DNA of 64,000 bases from Streptacidiphilus jeojiense (GCF_000719095.1 NZ_JOEH01000002.1:124001-188000); one strand, 5' to 3'; counted from the stretch's first letter, positions 51,662 to 59,467 are shown. Notes: generated by a model from the letters alone, not told the origin. Made by a program: numbers and translations.

Positions 51662-52792
51662 TCATGACCGGCGCGCCCATTCCTCGGCGAGCAGCCGGTA
51701 GGAGGCGACCCGGTCGGCGTGGTCGTGGGTGATGGTGGTGACCACGAGCTCGTCGGCGCCGGTGGCGTCGCGGAGGATCTCCAGCTGGTCGGCGACCTGC
51801 TGCGGGGTTCCGGTGAACTGGGTCTCCACCCGGTCCTGGACCAGGGCGCGGTCCTGGTCGCTCCAGACGTGCGCGCGGGCCTCGTCCGGGGTGGGGAACT
51901 GGATCGCGCCCTCGCCGCTGCGGATGCTGCGCACCCACAGCCCGTAGCCGGTGGCCAGCTCCCGCGCGGTGGCCTCGTCCTCGGCGACCACCACGTCGGC
52001 GGAGACGCTGACGTAGGGGCGGTCCAGTACCGCGGAGGGACGGAACGCGGCGCGGTAGCCCTCGGCGGCCTCGACCACGGTGGCCGGGCTGACGTGGTAG
52101 TTGGCGGCGAAGCGCAGTCCGTTGGCGCCGGCGACCTCCGCGCTGGTGCCGCCGCTGCTGCCGAGGATCCACACCTCCAGGTCCGCGCCCTCGCCGGGCA
52201 CCACATGGGCCTCCACACCGTCCGCGGTGCGGTAGCTGCCGGCGATCAGCGCGAGGATGTCGTCGACCTGCTCGGCGTAGTCCTGCGCCTCCGCGTTCGG
52301 CTGCTGCAGCAGCTTCTTGTGAAGGACGAACCGCGGCGACTTGAGCAGGTGGCGGAAGTCGAACTTGGCCGGGATGCGCAGTCCGTTGGGGGTGTAGCCG
52401 TCGACCACGGCGGTGCCGCCGACCAGGGCCGGTTCGCGGGACGGCGCCGGCTTGCCGCCGGAGCGGCCCAGGCCGAGGTCGAAGCGGCCCGGGTGCAGGG
52501 CGTCCAGCAGGCCGAACTCCTCGACGGTGGCCAGCGCGGTGCGGTGGCCCAGCTGGACCGCGCCGGCACCGAGCCGGATCCGGGTGGTCGCGGCGGCGGT
52601 CAGGGCCAGCACCACGGCGGGCGAGGTCCCGGCGACGCCGGGGTTGAGATGGTGTTCGGCGAACCAGTAGCGGCTGTAGCCGAAGCGTTCGGTCTGCCGG
52701 GCCAGGTCGATGCTGTTGTGCAGGGCCTGCCTGGCGGTGGATCCGGAGCTGATCGGGACCAGGTCCAGGACGGCGAGCGGGGTGGTGGACAT
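51662..52792 (-). CDS. luciferase-like FMN monooxygenase (MsnO8-like)
   Basis: A 376-residue TIM-barrel flavoenzyme. The start LAVLDLVPISSGSTARQALH, RYWFAEHHLNPGVAGTSPAV and LGAGAVQLGHRTALATVEEF resemble the group-1 luciferase family (MsnO8-type). It would use FMNH2 from the downstream reductase and oxygen. Five bases separate it from the preceding monooxygenase, so it is in the same message. The substrate is unknown; operon control by SAM-IV points to an organosulfur compound. Confidence 0.85.
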   Translation of the reverse strand: MSTTPLAVLDLVPISSGSTARQALHNSIDLARQTERFGYSRYWFAEHHLNPGVAGTSPAVVLALTAAATTRIRLGAGAVQLGHRTALATVEEFGLLDALHPGRFDLGLGRSGGKPAPSREPALVGGTAVVDGYTPNGLRIPAKFDFRHLLKSPRFVLHKKLLQQPNAEAQDYAEQVDDILALIAGSYRTADGVEAHVVPGEGADLEVWILGSSGGTSAEVAGANGLRFAANYHVSPATVVEAAEGYRAAFRPSAVLDRPYVSVSADVVVAEDEATARELATGYGLWVRSIRSGEGAIQFPTPDEARAHVWSDQDRALVQDRVETQFTGTPQQVADQLEILRDATGADELVVTTITHDHADRVASYRLLAEEWARRS

Positions 52793-52797
52793 GGCGG

Positions 52798-53886
52798 TCA
52801 GGCTCCTTCGGGGGCCGGTGCTGCTGCCGGAGTGTTGACGGGGGCCCAGGCCCAGGGCGGGTCGGGGATGGACCGGCGCAGCTCCGGTGCGATGTCGGAC
52901 TGGAACAGCTCCAGCGAGTCCCGGTGCTGAGCATCCGTCAGCCCGCCTGCCTCGGCGTGCAGATGGAGCACGCTGTGGCCGAACTGCTGGTGGTAGCGGT
53001 GCACCTTGTCGACGATCTGCTGCGGGCTGCCGATCAGGGCCGAGCTGCGCTCGACGAAGTCCTCCAGGGTGGGGAACACCGGCTCGACGCCGAGCCGCTT
53101 CTGGAAGCCCAGGTACCCCTCGAAGACCGGGCGGTAGTCGGCGAGCGCCTGCTGCGAGGTCGGCGCGGCGTAGAAGCCGGCCGTGCCGGCGCCGACGGCC
53201 GCGCGGGCCGGGTCGTGGCCGTAGTGCTCCCAGCGCTCGCGGTAGTAGCGGATCAGTTCGGCGTAGGGCTCGATCGGGTTGGTGACGTTGGCGGAGAACA
53301 GCGGGTCGCCGTAGCGGGCGGCCAGGTCCACCGACTCCCGGCTGGTGGCACTGCCGTGCCAGACCCGGACCGGCTGCTGGAACGGCCGCGGCCAGACCTC
53401 CGCGTCCAGCAGCTCCGGGCGGAACTTGGGAGAGGCGGTGACCTTGTCGTTGCGCCAGATCTGCCGGAACAGCTCGTAGGACTCGGCGTTGCGGTCCCAC
53501 TGGTCCTCGGGGGTGACCTGGAACAGCTCGCGCTGGGCGGCGCCGTTGCCCTTGCCGATGATCAGTTCCAGCCGGCCGCCGGAGAGGTGGTCCAGGGTGG
53601 CGTAGTCCTCGTAGGCGCGGACCGGGTCGAGCAGGCTGAGCGTGGTCACCGCGGTGAACAGGCGGATCCGCTTGGTCAGCGCGGCGACGTGGCTGAGCAC
53701 GACCGGTGGGGAGGAGGAGATGAAGGGGCGCTCGTGCCGTTCGCCGACGCCGAAGCCGTCGAAGCCGAGCTCCTCGGCGAGCAGCGCGCTGTCGACCACC
53801 TGGCGGAAGCGCTCCTGGGTCGACGGCTGCCGGCCGGTGACCGGGTCGGGGGAGTGGACGATCAGGGTGATGGTGATGAACTTCAC
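52798..53886 (-). CDS. luciferase-like FMN monooxygenase (CE1758-like)
   Basis: A 362-residue member of the luciferase-like family starting at GTG (complement of 53884-53886) with a 4-bp GTGA overlap with the previous gene. Typical motifs are LAEELGFDGFGVGERHERPF, SPPVVLSHVAALTKRIRLFT, and LDHLSGGRLELIIGKGNGAA. The N-terminus resembles the CE1758 group found as paired monooxygenases in corynebacteria. No signal peptide is present, so it acts in the cytoplasm. Reaction: presumably FMNH2-dependent oxygenation of a C-S bond, by operon context. Confidence 0.83.
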   Translation of the reverse strand: MKFITITLIVHSPDPVTGRQPSTQERFRQVVDSALLAEELGFDGFGVGERHERPFISSSPPVVLSHVAALTKRIRLFTAVTTLSLLDPVRAYEDYATLDHLSGGRLELIIGKGNGAAQRELFQVTPEDQWDRNAESYELFRQIWRNDKVTASPKFRPELLDAEVWPRPFQQPVRVWHGSATSRESVDLAARYGDPLFSANVTNPIEPYAELIRYYRERWEHYGHDPARAAVGAGTAGFYAAPTSQQALADYRPVFEGYLGFQKRLGVEPVFPTLEDFVERSSALIGSPQQIVDKVHRYHQQFGHSVLHLHAEAGGLTDAQHRDSLELFQSDIAPELRRSIPDPPWAWAPVNTPAAAPAPEGA

Positions 53887-55286
53887 GACGCAGCCCTCTC
53901 GGTGGCCCGGTTCCGGTTCTCGTCCCGGTTCTCGTCCCGGTTCCGCGGTGCGGCCAGGCCGAGGTGGTCGCGCAGCGTGGTGCCCTCGTACTCGCTGCGG
54001 AACACCCCGCGCTCCTGCAGCAGCGGGACGACGGTGTCGGCGAACTCGTCGATGCCGCCCGGGGTCAGGTGCGGGGCCAGGATGAAGCCGTCGCTGGCGT
54101 CGGTCTGCACGAACTCGTTGATCGTCTCGGCGACCTTCGACGGTGTGCCGATGAAGGACTGACGTCCCGTCACCTCGATGATCACCTCCCGGCTGGAGAG
54201 GTTCTTCGTGGCGGCCAGCTCCCGCCACTGCCGGGCCACGTCCAGCGGGTCGCGGTGCATCCGGACGCTGGCCCGCCCCTTGGCGATGGTGTTCTCGCCG
54301 ACCAGCGGGTCGACCTCGGGCAGCGGACCGTCCGGGTCGTGGTCGCTCAGGTCGCGGTTCCAGAGCTGCTCCAGGAACTTGATCGCGGTCTGCCCGCTGA
54401 CCTGTTGGCGCCGGATCAGCGCGGCCTTCTCCTGGGCGTCCGCGTCGGTGTCGCCGAGGACGAAGGTGGCCGCGGGCAGGATCAGCAACTCGTCCCGGCC
54501 GCGCCCGTACCGGTCCAGCCGGTCCTTGACGTCGGTGTAGAAGGCGCGTCCGGCCTCCAGGGTGCTGTGCCGGCTGAAGATGGCGTCGGCGGAGGAGGCG
54601 GCGAACTCCCGGCCCTCCTCGGAGTCGCCGGCCTGGAAGATCACCGGCCGTCCCTGCGGGCTGCGCGGGACGTTGAACTGCCCGGCGATGTCGAACTGGC
54701 TCACCCGGTGCTGGAAGCGTCCGACGTCCGGGTCGGCCAGGAAGGTGCCGGACTCCTTGTCGGCGACGATCTCGTCGCCCCGCCAGGAGTCGAAGAGCAC
54801 CTGGGCGGCGGTGAGGAACTGCTTGGCCCGCTCGTATCGGTCCTCCTGGGCCAGGAAGCCGCCGCGGCGGAAGTTCTGCCCGGTGAACTCGTCCCAGGAG
54901 GTGACCACGTTCCAGGCGGCGCGGCCCGCGGAGAGGTGGTCCAGCGAGGCGAACTGCCGGGCCACCTCGTAGGGCTCGTTGAAGGTGGAGTTGATGGTGC
55001 CGGCCAGTCCGAGCCGGTCGGTGACCGCGGCCAGCGCGGCCAGGACGGCGAAGGTGTCCGGGCGGCCGACCACGTCCAGGTCGTAGATCTGTCCGCCCTG
55101 CTCGCGCAGCCGCAGCCCCTCGGCCAGGAAGAGGAAGTCGAACTTGGCGCGCTCCGCCGTGCGCGCCAGGTGGACGAAGGAGCTGAAGTCGATCTGGCTT
55201 CCGGCGGCCGGATCGCTCCACACCGTGGTGTTGTTCACGCCGGGGAAGTGCGCGGCGAGGTGGATCTGCTTGAGTGGCTTGCTCAT
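53883..55286 (-). CDS. FMN monooxygenase of the NtaA/SnaA/DszA family
   Basis: A 467-residue enzyme, the size of the NtaA/SnaA/DszA group. Motifs are IHLAAHFPGVNNTTVWSDPA, FLAEGLRLREQGG, SFNEPYEVARQFASLDHLSA, RAAWNVVTSWDEFTGQNFRR, and VIFQAGDSEEGREFAASSAD. Members oxidise sulfones (DszA), nitrilotriacetate, or S-alkylcysteine derivatives (YtnJ- and YxeK-like proteins of Bacillus). The C-terminus has a short near-repeat (NRDENRDENRNR) from an in-frame 12-bp duplication. It is coupled to the next monooxygenase by a 4-bp overlap. Confidence 0.88.
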   Translation of the reverse strand: MSKPLKQIHLAAHFPGVNNTTVWSDPAAGSQIDFSSFVHLARTAERAKFDFLFLAEGLRLREQGGQIYDLDVVGRPDTFAVLAALAAVTDRLGLAGTINSTFNEPYEVARQFASLDHLSAGRAAWNVVTSWDEFTGQNFRRGGFLAQEDRYERAKQFLTAAQVLFDSWRGDEIVADKESGTFLADPDVGRFQHRVSQFDIAGQFNVPRSPQGRPVIFQAGDSEEGREFAASSADAIFSRHSTLEAGRAFYTDVKDRLDRYGRGRDELLILPAATFVLGDTDADAQEKAALIRRQQVSGQTAIKFLEQLWNRDLSDHDPDGPLPEVDPLVGENTIAKGRASVRMHRDPLDVARQWRELAATKNLSSREVIIEVTGRQSFIGTPSKVAETINEFVQTDASDGFILAPHLTPGGIDEFADTVVPLLQERGVFRSEYEGTTLRDHLGLAAPRNRDENRDENRNRATERAAS

Positions 55287-55325
55287 GCGACAGGCGTCCT
55301 TAGGTCTCGGTGGTGGAACAAGCGC

Positions 55326-56564
55326 TCAGACAGAGGTGGCGGCGGAGGCGGTGGCAGAGGTTGCGGCGGTGTAGCGGCTCCCCGGGCGGGGCAGCCCGAG
55401 CAGCCCGCGCAGGGTGTCCGCCTCGTAGGCGGTGCGGAAGGCTCCGCGGCGCTGCAGTTCGGGGACCAGCCGGCGGGTGATCTGCTCCAGGTCGTGGGGG
55501 AGGGTGGCCGGGCGCAGCCGGAAGCCGGCCAGCCCGGCCTGCTGCCACTCCAGCAGCAGGTCGGCGAGGTCGCCGGCGGTGCCGGCGAAGACCTCGGCGT
55601 CGCTCGTCAGCGGGGTGCCGGCCAGCTCGTCCAGCCGGTCCCGGCGGGCCGCGGCCGCGCCGGGGGCGTCGTCCAGGAAGACCAGCAGGTCGCCGAATAT
55701 GTGCACGGTCTGGTCGGCGCGCCCGGCCGCGGCCTGCTCCGCGCGGATCTCGGCGACGATGCCGCGGGCGTCGTCCGCGTCGTGCGGGGTGGTGAAGCCG
55801 AGGTCGGTGGAGCGGGCGACCAGCCGGTAGGGGATGGTCTGGTGCGCCAGCGCGGTGACCAGCGGCTGACCCTGCGGGGGACGCGGGGTGATCGACGGCC
55901 CCTTCACGCTGAAGGCGCTGCCCTCGAAGTCGATGTAGTGCAGCTTCTCGCGGTCGATGAAGCGGCCGGTGGCGACGTCGCGGATCTCGGCGTCGTCCTC
56001 CCAGCTGTCCCAGAGCCGTCGCAGCACCTCGACGTAGTCGGCCGCCTCGTCGAACAGCTCGCCGACCAGGGCCTGGACCTCGGGGCGCTCGAAGTCCTCG
56101 AAGGTGAACGGCGGCAGCGTTCGGCGGCCGAAGAGCTCGGCCTCGTGCGGGCGTCCCGACACCTGGACCCGCACCCCGCCGCGTCCGCTGCTGACGAAGT
56201 CGAGGGTGGCGATCGCCTTGGAGATGTGGAACGGCTCGGTGTGGGTGACCGTGGCGGTCGGCACCAGGCCGATGTGCCGGCTGAGCGGGGCGATCCGGGC
56301 GGCGGTCAGCACCGCGTCCAGCCGCCCGCGGACCTGGTCGGTGCGCCGGTCCGGGGCGAAGGTCTCGGCCGACTGGAGGCCCAGGGAGTCCTCGATGGTG
56401 ACGAAGTCCAGCAGTCCGCGCTCGGCCTCGGCGACGAGGTCCGCCCAGTACGCCGCGGTGAAGAGCCCCTCGGGCCGGGCGTCGGGCAGCCGCCAGGCGG
56501 CGGGGTGCCAACCCGTGCCGTCGAGGGCGACGGCCAGATGGAGGGCGGGGTGTGGGAGAGGCAT
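55326..56564 (-). CDS. luciferase-like FMN monooxygenase, first gene of the leftward sulfur operon
   Basis: A 412-residue luciferase-like enzyme distantly related to the NtaA group (LHLAVALDGTGWHPAAWRLP, ADLVAEAERGLLDFVTIEDS, LDFVSSGRGGVRVQVSGRPH). It ends in an Ala/Thr-rich tail. It is the first large gene after the leftward riboswitch and leader peptide, 196 bp downstream of the leader stop. Its start has GGAAG at a rather long distance. With three further monooxygenases and a flavin reductase behind it, it may act on a different chain length or step of the same pathway. Confidence 0.83.
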   Translation of the reverse strand: MPLPHPALHLAVALDGTGWHPAAWRLPDARPEGLFTAAYWADLVAEAERGLLDFVTIEDSLGLQSAETFAPDRRTDQVRGRLDAVLTAARIAPLSRHIGLVPTATVTHTEPFHISKAIATLDFVSSGRGGVRVQVSGRPHEAELFGRRTLPPFTFEDFERPEVQALVGELFDEAADYVEVLRRLWDSWEDDAEIRDVATGRFIDREKLHYIDFEGSAFSVKGPSITPRPPQGQPLVTALAHQTIPYRLVARSTDLGFTTPHDADDARGIVAEIRAEQAAAGRADQTVHIFGDLLVFLDDAPGAAAARRDRLDELAGTPLTSDAEVFAGTAGDLADLLLEWQQAGLAGFRLRPATLPHDLEQITRRLVPELQRRGAFRTAYEADTLRGLLGLPRPGSRYTAATSATASAATSV

Positions 56565-56733
56565 GGGGGAGATCGCTTCCTGCTCGATTGGGGCCCGATG
56601 GTGCGGCGGGCATGCCGAGGGGGACCCGCGCCGGGGCGGCCCGGGGCGGAGTCGGCGGGAGGGTGGGTGCTTCAGCGAGAGGACCGCTGCAGCGGGAGAG
56701 GTGCTTCGGAGCGGTGGCCGGAGGTACGGCGGC

Positions 56734-56760
56734 GCAGCGCCCGTCGAGCGGGGGTGCTGC
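56734..56760 (-). terminator. hairpin directly after the leftward leader peptide (possible attenuator)
   Basis: GCAGC (56734-56738) pairs with GCTGC (56756-56760), extended inward by CCC/GGG. On the minus strand it begins immediately after the leader stop codon. A ribosome stalled near the leader's Cys codon could cover or expose it. This is inference from position and mirrored by the hairpin at 57367-57382. Confidence 0.4.
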
Positions 56761-56841
56761 TCAGGCGGCCGGACAGAGGGCGCTGGCGATGCGCTGAAGA
56801 TCGATATGGCGACGCGAGTACGTGCCCACTGGTTGACGCAC
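56761..56841 (-). CDS. leader peptide (RRHIDL type) of the monooxygenase operon
   Basis: A 26-residue ORF, GTG to TGA, with GGAGG at 56850-56854 eight bases before it. The peptide contains GTYSRRHIDLQRIASALCP and ends PAA. It is strikingly similar to the peptide at 57283-57378. The pattern RRH(I/V)DL-x-R-x-x-S-A-L-C-P matches short putative leader peptides seen before sulfur-metabolism genes in streptomycetes. A single Cys at residue 23 close to the stop, followed by a hairpin, suggests cysteine-sensitive attenuation. Too short for most gene finders. Confidence 0.8.
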   Translation of the reverse strand: MRQPVGTYSRRHIDLQRIASALCPAA

Positions 56842-56870
56842 TGCTCTCACCTCCGGTTCAGCTTGCGCGC

Positions 56871-56972
56871 TTACAGGACTGCGCCGTCCTGTCGGGTCGT
56901 CACCTGGAGCACCCCGCCGCGTCGGAGGGTTGCTGGTCAGCCAGCCAGGGCTTGTTGCTGACGCTCGTAACC
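56871..56972 (-). ncRNA. SAM-IV riboswitch controlling the monooxygenase operon
   Basis: Read on the minus strand, the RNA begins GGTTACGAGCGTCAGC, followed by AAGCCCTGGCTGGCTGACC, GCAACCCTCC, GCGGCGGGGTGCTCCAGG and GTGACGACC (core 56894-56972). The GCAACCCTCC and GGGGTGC elements in this order are characteristic of the SAM-I/SAM-IV core, and the layout plus actinobacterial context fits SAM-IV. A hairpin (ACAGGAC/GTCCTGT) and TAAGCGCG follow, consistent with the class's downstream stem and pseudoknot strand. It should switch genes off when S-adenosylmethionine is abundant. Confidence 0.85.
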
Positions 56973-56979
56973 TGCTCAC

Positions 56980-57009
56980 ACGCTAACTCCGGATGGGCGT
57001 CGAACACAA
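56980..57009 (-). promoter_or_regulatory. promoter of the leftward riboswitch
   Basis: On the minus strand TTGTGT (57004-57009) and TAGCGT (56980-56985) are 18 bp apart. The predicted transcription start, about seven bases further on, coincides with the first nucleotide of the SAM-IV core at 56972. Confidence 0.55.
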
Positions 57010-57031
57010 TCCCCAGTGATCGACTGGGGAT
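57009..57031. promoter_or_regulatory. 23-bp palindrome in the divergent control region
   Basis: ATCCCCAGT (57009-57017) pairs perfectly with ACTGGGGAT (57023-57031) around GATCG. It touches the -35 of the leftward promoter and is about 85 bp upstream of the rightward one. A dimeric transcription factor site is likely; the protein is not identified. The 106-bp stretch to the other promoter also holds short GGAGGTCCG and CTCCAGCGA direct repeats. Confidence 0.5.
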
Positions 57032-57115
57032 GGCCGAGGAGGTCCGCGGAGGTCCGGGGGAGGCCCGGGGCCGCTCCAGCGAGCCTCCAGCGAATCTCCA
57101 CCGAACCGATAGGCA

Positions 57116-57144
57116 TTGTCTAAATGCGCCGGACGGGTTACCGT
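57116..57144 (+). promoter_or_regulatory. promoter of the rightward riboswitch
   Basis: TTGTCT (57116-57121) and TACCGT (57139-57144) are 17 bp apart. The predicted start lies at about 57151, immediately before the SAM-IV core, mirroring the leftward promoter. Confidence 0.6.
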
Positions 57145-57151
57145 GATCCCT

Positions 57152-57252
57152 GGTTATGAGCGTCAGCGTCAAGCCCTGGCTGGCTGACCGGCAACCCTCC
57201 GACGCGGCGGGGTGCTCCAGGTGACGACCCGACGGGACGCCACAGTCCTGTA
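57152..57252 (+). ncRNA. SAM-IV riboswitch controlling the tandem ABC importers
   Basis: The sequence begins GGTTATGAGCGTCAGCG, then CAAGCCCTGGCTGGCTGACC, GGCAACCCTCC, GCGGCGGGGTGCTCCAGG and TGACGACCC (core 57152-57230). A stem (GGGAC/GTCCT) and TAAGCGCG follow. Over about 100 nt it differs from the leftward copy at only about six positions, so the two come from a recent inverted duplication. Compared with the leftward copy, changes fall mainly in loops or compensable stem positions, which suggests both are functional. Confidence 0.86.
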
Positions 57253-57282
57253 AGCGCGAGATCGAAAGCGGAGGTGAGAGCA

Positions 57283-57378
57283 GTGCGTCGAGCAGTAGCC
57301 GGAACGTACTCGCGTCGCCACGTCGATCTGCTGCGGGTGAGCAGTGCCCTGTGTCCGGAGACGTGCGCGGTCCGCTGA
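57283..57378 (+). CDS. leader peptide (RRHVDL type) of the ABC importer operon
   Basis: A 31-residue ORF from GTG 57283 to TGA 57376-57378, with GGAGG at 57270-57274. It contains GTYSRRHVDLLRVSSALCP followed by ETCAVR. It has two Cys codons, at residues 24 and 28; the second (57364-57366) directly abuts a hairpin at 57367-57382 that includes the stop codon. This is the geometry expected if a ribosome stalled at a Cys codon prevents hairpin formation. The close relative on the opposite strand supports real translation. Confidence 0.8.
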   Translation: MRRAVAGTYSRRHVDLLRVSSALCPETCAVR

Positions 57379-57382
57379 CCGC
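57367..57382 (+). terminator. hairpin overlapping the rightward leader stop codon (possible attenuator)
   Basis: GCGGTC (57367-57372) pairs with GACCGC (57377-57382) around CGCT, followed by a pyrimidine-rich stretch. The stem is short (6 bp), so termination on its own is doubtful; it may act through translation coupling or together with flanking structure. Confidence 0.4.
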
Positions 57383-57490
57383 ACCCTTCTCTCCCTGCCT
57401 TCATTCCCGGCACCTGTCACCCCATTCACGCCCCCCGCCGTGCCTCCACGGCGCGCTGCGGCGTTCTCACGGGACGGAACCCACACCCCC

Positions 57491-58540
57491 ATGAGCAGTC
57501 CGGACACCTCTGCGCGCACCGCCGTCGCGCCCGAGCCTCCCCCTCCGGTCACCGACGACCGCCCGCTGCACCAGCGCCCCGAGGACGGGCAGCTGCTCGC
57601 CGCGAAGCTGGTCCCGCTGCGCCGCCCCGGCCAGTGGATCTCGGCTCTCGCCCTGCTCGTCCTGCTGGCCATGTTCGTCCACACCCTGCTGACCAACAAG
57701 CGGTTCCAGTGGGACGTGGTCGGCAGCTACTTCCTCAACGGCTCGATCGTGAACGGCCTGGTCCTGACGCTGTGGCTGACCGCGGCGGTGATGGCGACCG
57801 GCTATCTGCTCGGCATCGGCGTGGCGGTCATGAGGCTGTCCGGCAATCCGGTGCTGCGGTCGGTCAGCTTCGGCTTCGTCTGGCTGGTCCGCTCGGTCCC
57901 ACCGCTGGTCCAGCTGCTCTTCTGGTACGAACTCGCTTCGCTCTACCCGCAGTTGTCGCTCGGCATCCCGTTCGGGCACGAGTTCGCGATGGTGCGGACG
58001 GCCCACCTGTTCAGCGGGATCCTCGCTGCCTTCGTCGGCCTGACCCTGGACGTGGCGGCCTTCGCTTCCGAGATCGTCAGGGGTGGCATCCTCTCCGTGG
58101 AGCACGGCCAGACCGAGGCCGCCGAGGCGCTCGGCCTCGGCCGGGCCAGGATCTTCCGCAGGATCGTGCTGCCGCAGGCGATGCCGGCGATCATCCCGGC
58201 CACCGGCAACCTGCTCATCGGGATGCTGAAGGCGACCTCGATCGTCAGCGTGATCGCGGTGCAGGACCTGCTCTACTCGTCCCAACTCATCTACAACCAG
58301 AACTACCTGATCATCCCTCTGCTGCTGGTCGCGACGCTCTGGTACATCATCCTCACCACGCTGCTCTCGATCGGCCAGTTCTTCGTCGAGCGCCACTACG
58401 CCCGCGGGAGCCGGCGCGGCGGCAGCGGCGGGACCGGCTTCTGGCAGCTCTTCCGCGGCAACATCCCGCTGTTCGGCGCCAGCGGCGCCAACGGTGCGGC
58501 CGGCGGCCGCAGCGGACGCGAACTGGCGGGCCTGTCATGA
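57491..58540 (+). CDS. polar amino acid-type ABC transporter permease, importer 1
   Basis: A 349-residue protein of the PAAT/HisM family. After a polar N-terminal extension of about 45 residues, hydrophobic helices follow, with [40 protein letters not shown] and [20 protein letters not shown] forming the conserved ATPase-contact loop. The long N-terminal tail is shared by the second permease at 60478. ATG 57491 is in a region without a strong Shine-Dalgarno site. The stop overlaps the next ATG (ATGA). The family imports amino acids including cystine and S-substituted cysteines. Confidence 0.88.
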   Translation: MSSPDTSARTAVAPEPPPPVTDDRPLHQRPEDGQLLAAKLVPLRRPGQWISALALLVLLAMFVHTLLTNKRFQWDVVGSYFLNGSIVNGLVLTLWLTAAVMATGYLLGIGVAVMRLSGNPVLRSVSFGFVWLVRSVPPLVQLLFWYELASLYPQLSLGIPFGHEFAMVRTAHLFSGILAAFVGLTLDVAAFASEIVRGGILSVEHGQTEAAEALGLGRARIFRRIVLPQAMPAIIPATGNLLIGMLKATSIVSVIAVQDLLYSSQLIYNQNYLIIPLLLVATLWYIILTTLLSIGQFFVERHYARGSRRGGSGGTGFWQLFRGNIPLFGASGANGAAGGRSGRELAGLS

Positions 58541-59319
58541 GCGCCGTTGAGCAGACCCAGGAGCCCCTGGTCCGGATCCGCGGACTGCGCAAGAGCTTCG
58601 GCGCCAACCTGGTCCTGGACGGCATCGACCTGGATGTGCGCGAGGGCGAGGTGACCGTGCTGCTGGGCCCCTCGGGCTCGGGCAAGTCCACCCTGCTGCG
58701 CAGCATCAACCACCTGGAGAAGCCGGACGCCGGCTTCGTCGAGGTGGGCGGCGAGATCATCGGCTACCGCCACCACGGCAGCAGGCTGCACGAGTTGGGC
58801 CACCGTACGATCACCAGGCAGCGCGCCGCGGTCGGCATGGTGTTCCAGCAGTTCAACCTCTTCCCGCATCTGACGGTGCTGGAGAACATCATCGAGGCCC
58901 CGGTCGCCGTCCGGGGCCTGACCAGGAAGTCCGCCGCGGTCCAGGCCAGGGAACTGCTGGAGCGGGTGGGACTGGACGGGCGCGAGAGCGCCTATCCCCG
59001 GCAGCTGTCCGGCGGACAGCAGCAGCGGGTGGCCATCGCCCGCGCGCTGGCCATGGAACCCCGGCTGCTGCTGTTCGACGAGCCCACCAGTGCGCTGGAC
59101 CCCGAACTCGTCGGCGAGGTACTGGCGGTGATGCGCGACCTCGCCCTCAGCGGGATGACGATGATCGTGGTCACCCATGAGATCGGCTTCGCCCGCGAGG
59201 TCGCCGACTCCGTGGTGTTCCTCGACGGCGGACGCGTCATCGAGTCCGGCGCCCCGGCCGACGTCCTCGACAACCCCGGCCACGACCGGGCCCGCGCCTT
59301 CCTCGCCGCGGTCCTGTAA
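58537..59319 (+). CDS. polar amino acid-type ABC transporter ATP-binding protein, importer 1
   Basis: A 260-residue ATPase with Walker [11 protein letters not shown]-loop FQQFNLFPH, signature [15 protein letters not shown], Walker [13 protein letters not shown] and switch His in [13 protein letters not shown]. It is closely related to GlnQ/HisP. The [16 protein letters not shown] insertion before the Q-loop is also present in the second ATPase (61509-62297), showing common descent. Coupled by ATGA to the permease. Confidence 0.93.
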   Translation: MSAVEQTQEPLVRIRGLRKSFGANLVLDGIDLDVREGEVTVLLGPSGSGKSTLLRSINHLEKPDAGFVEVGGEIIGYRHHGSRLHELGHRTITRQRAAVGMVFQQFNLFPHLTVLENIIEAPVAVRGLTRKSAAVQARELLERVGLDGRESAYPRQLSGGQQQRVAIARALAMEPRLLLFDEPTSALDPELVGEVLAVMRDLALSGMTMIVVTHEIGFAREVADSVVFLDGGRVIESGAPADVLDNPGHDRARAFLAAVL

Positions 59320-59360
59320 CAGCACACCGCTCGCAGCGTCGCGCAGCGGCACCCACCTCC

Positions 59361-59386
59361 CGTTCCCACCCCCCGTTCCCACCCCC
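59361..59386. repeat. 13-bp tandem duplication in the ATPase/binding-protein spacer
   Basis: CGTTCCCACCCCC occurs at 59361-59373 and 59374-59386. It lies in the 148-bp gap after the first ATPase gene. Nothing else, apart from the Shine-Dalgarno site of the next gene (AAAGGA), was recognised in this gap. Confidence 0.65.
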
Positions 59387-59467
59387 CGTTTCCGCCTCTC
59401 ACGGCACCCCCTTGCCTCGTCCCGGACCTCACGGCCCTTCACGGCCTGCCCTTCGAAAGGAACCGCT

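Noticed and set aside
56565..56760. A further gene between the leftward leader peptide and the first monooxygenase
   Set aside because: No frame with a start, Shine-Dalgarno site and coding bias. The stretch appears to be untranslated leader with small dyads such as CCGCTGCAGCGG.
57152..57252. T-box or cobalamin riboswitch
   Set aside because: No specifier loop or UGGNACC-type T-box, and no cobalamin box. The GCAACCCTCC, GGGGTGC and TGACGACC order fits the SAM-I/IV core instead.
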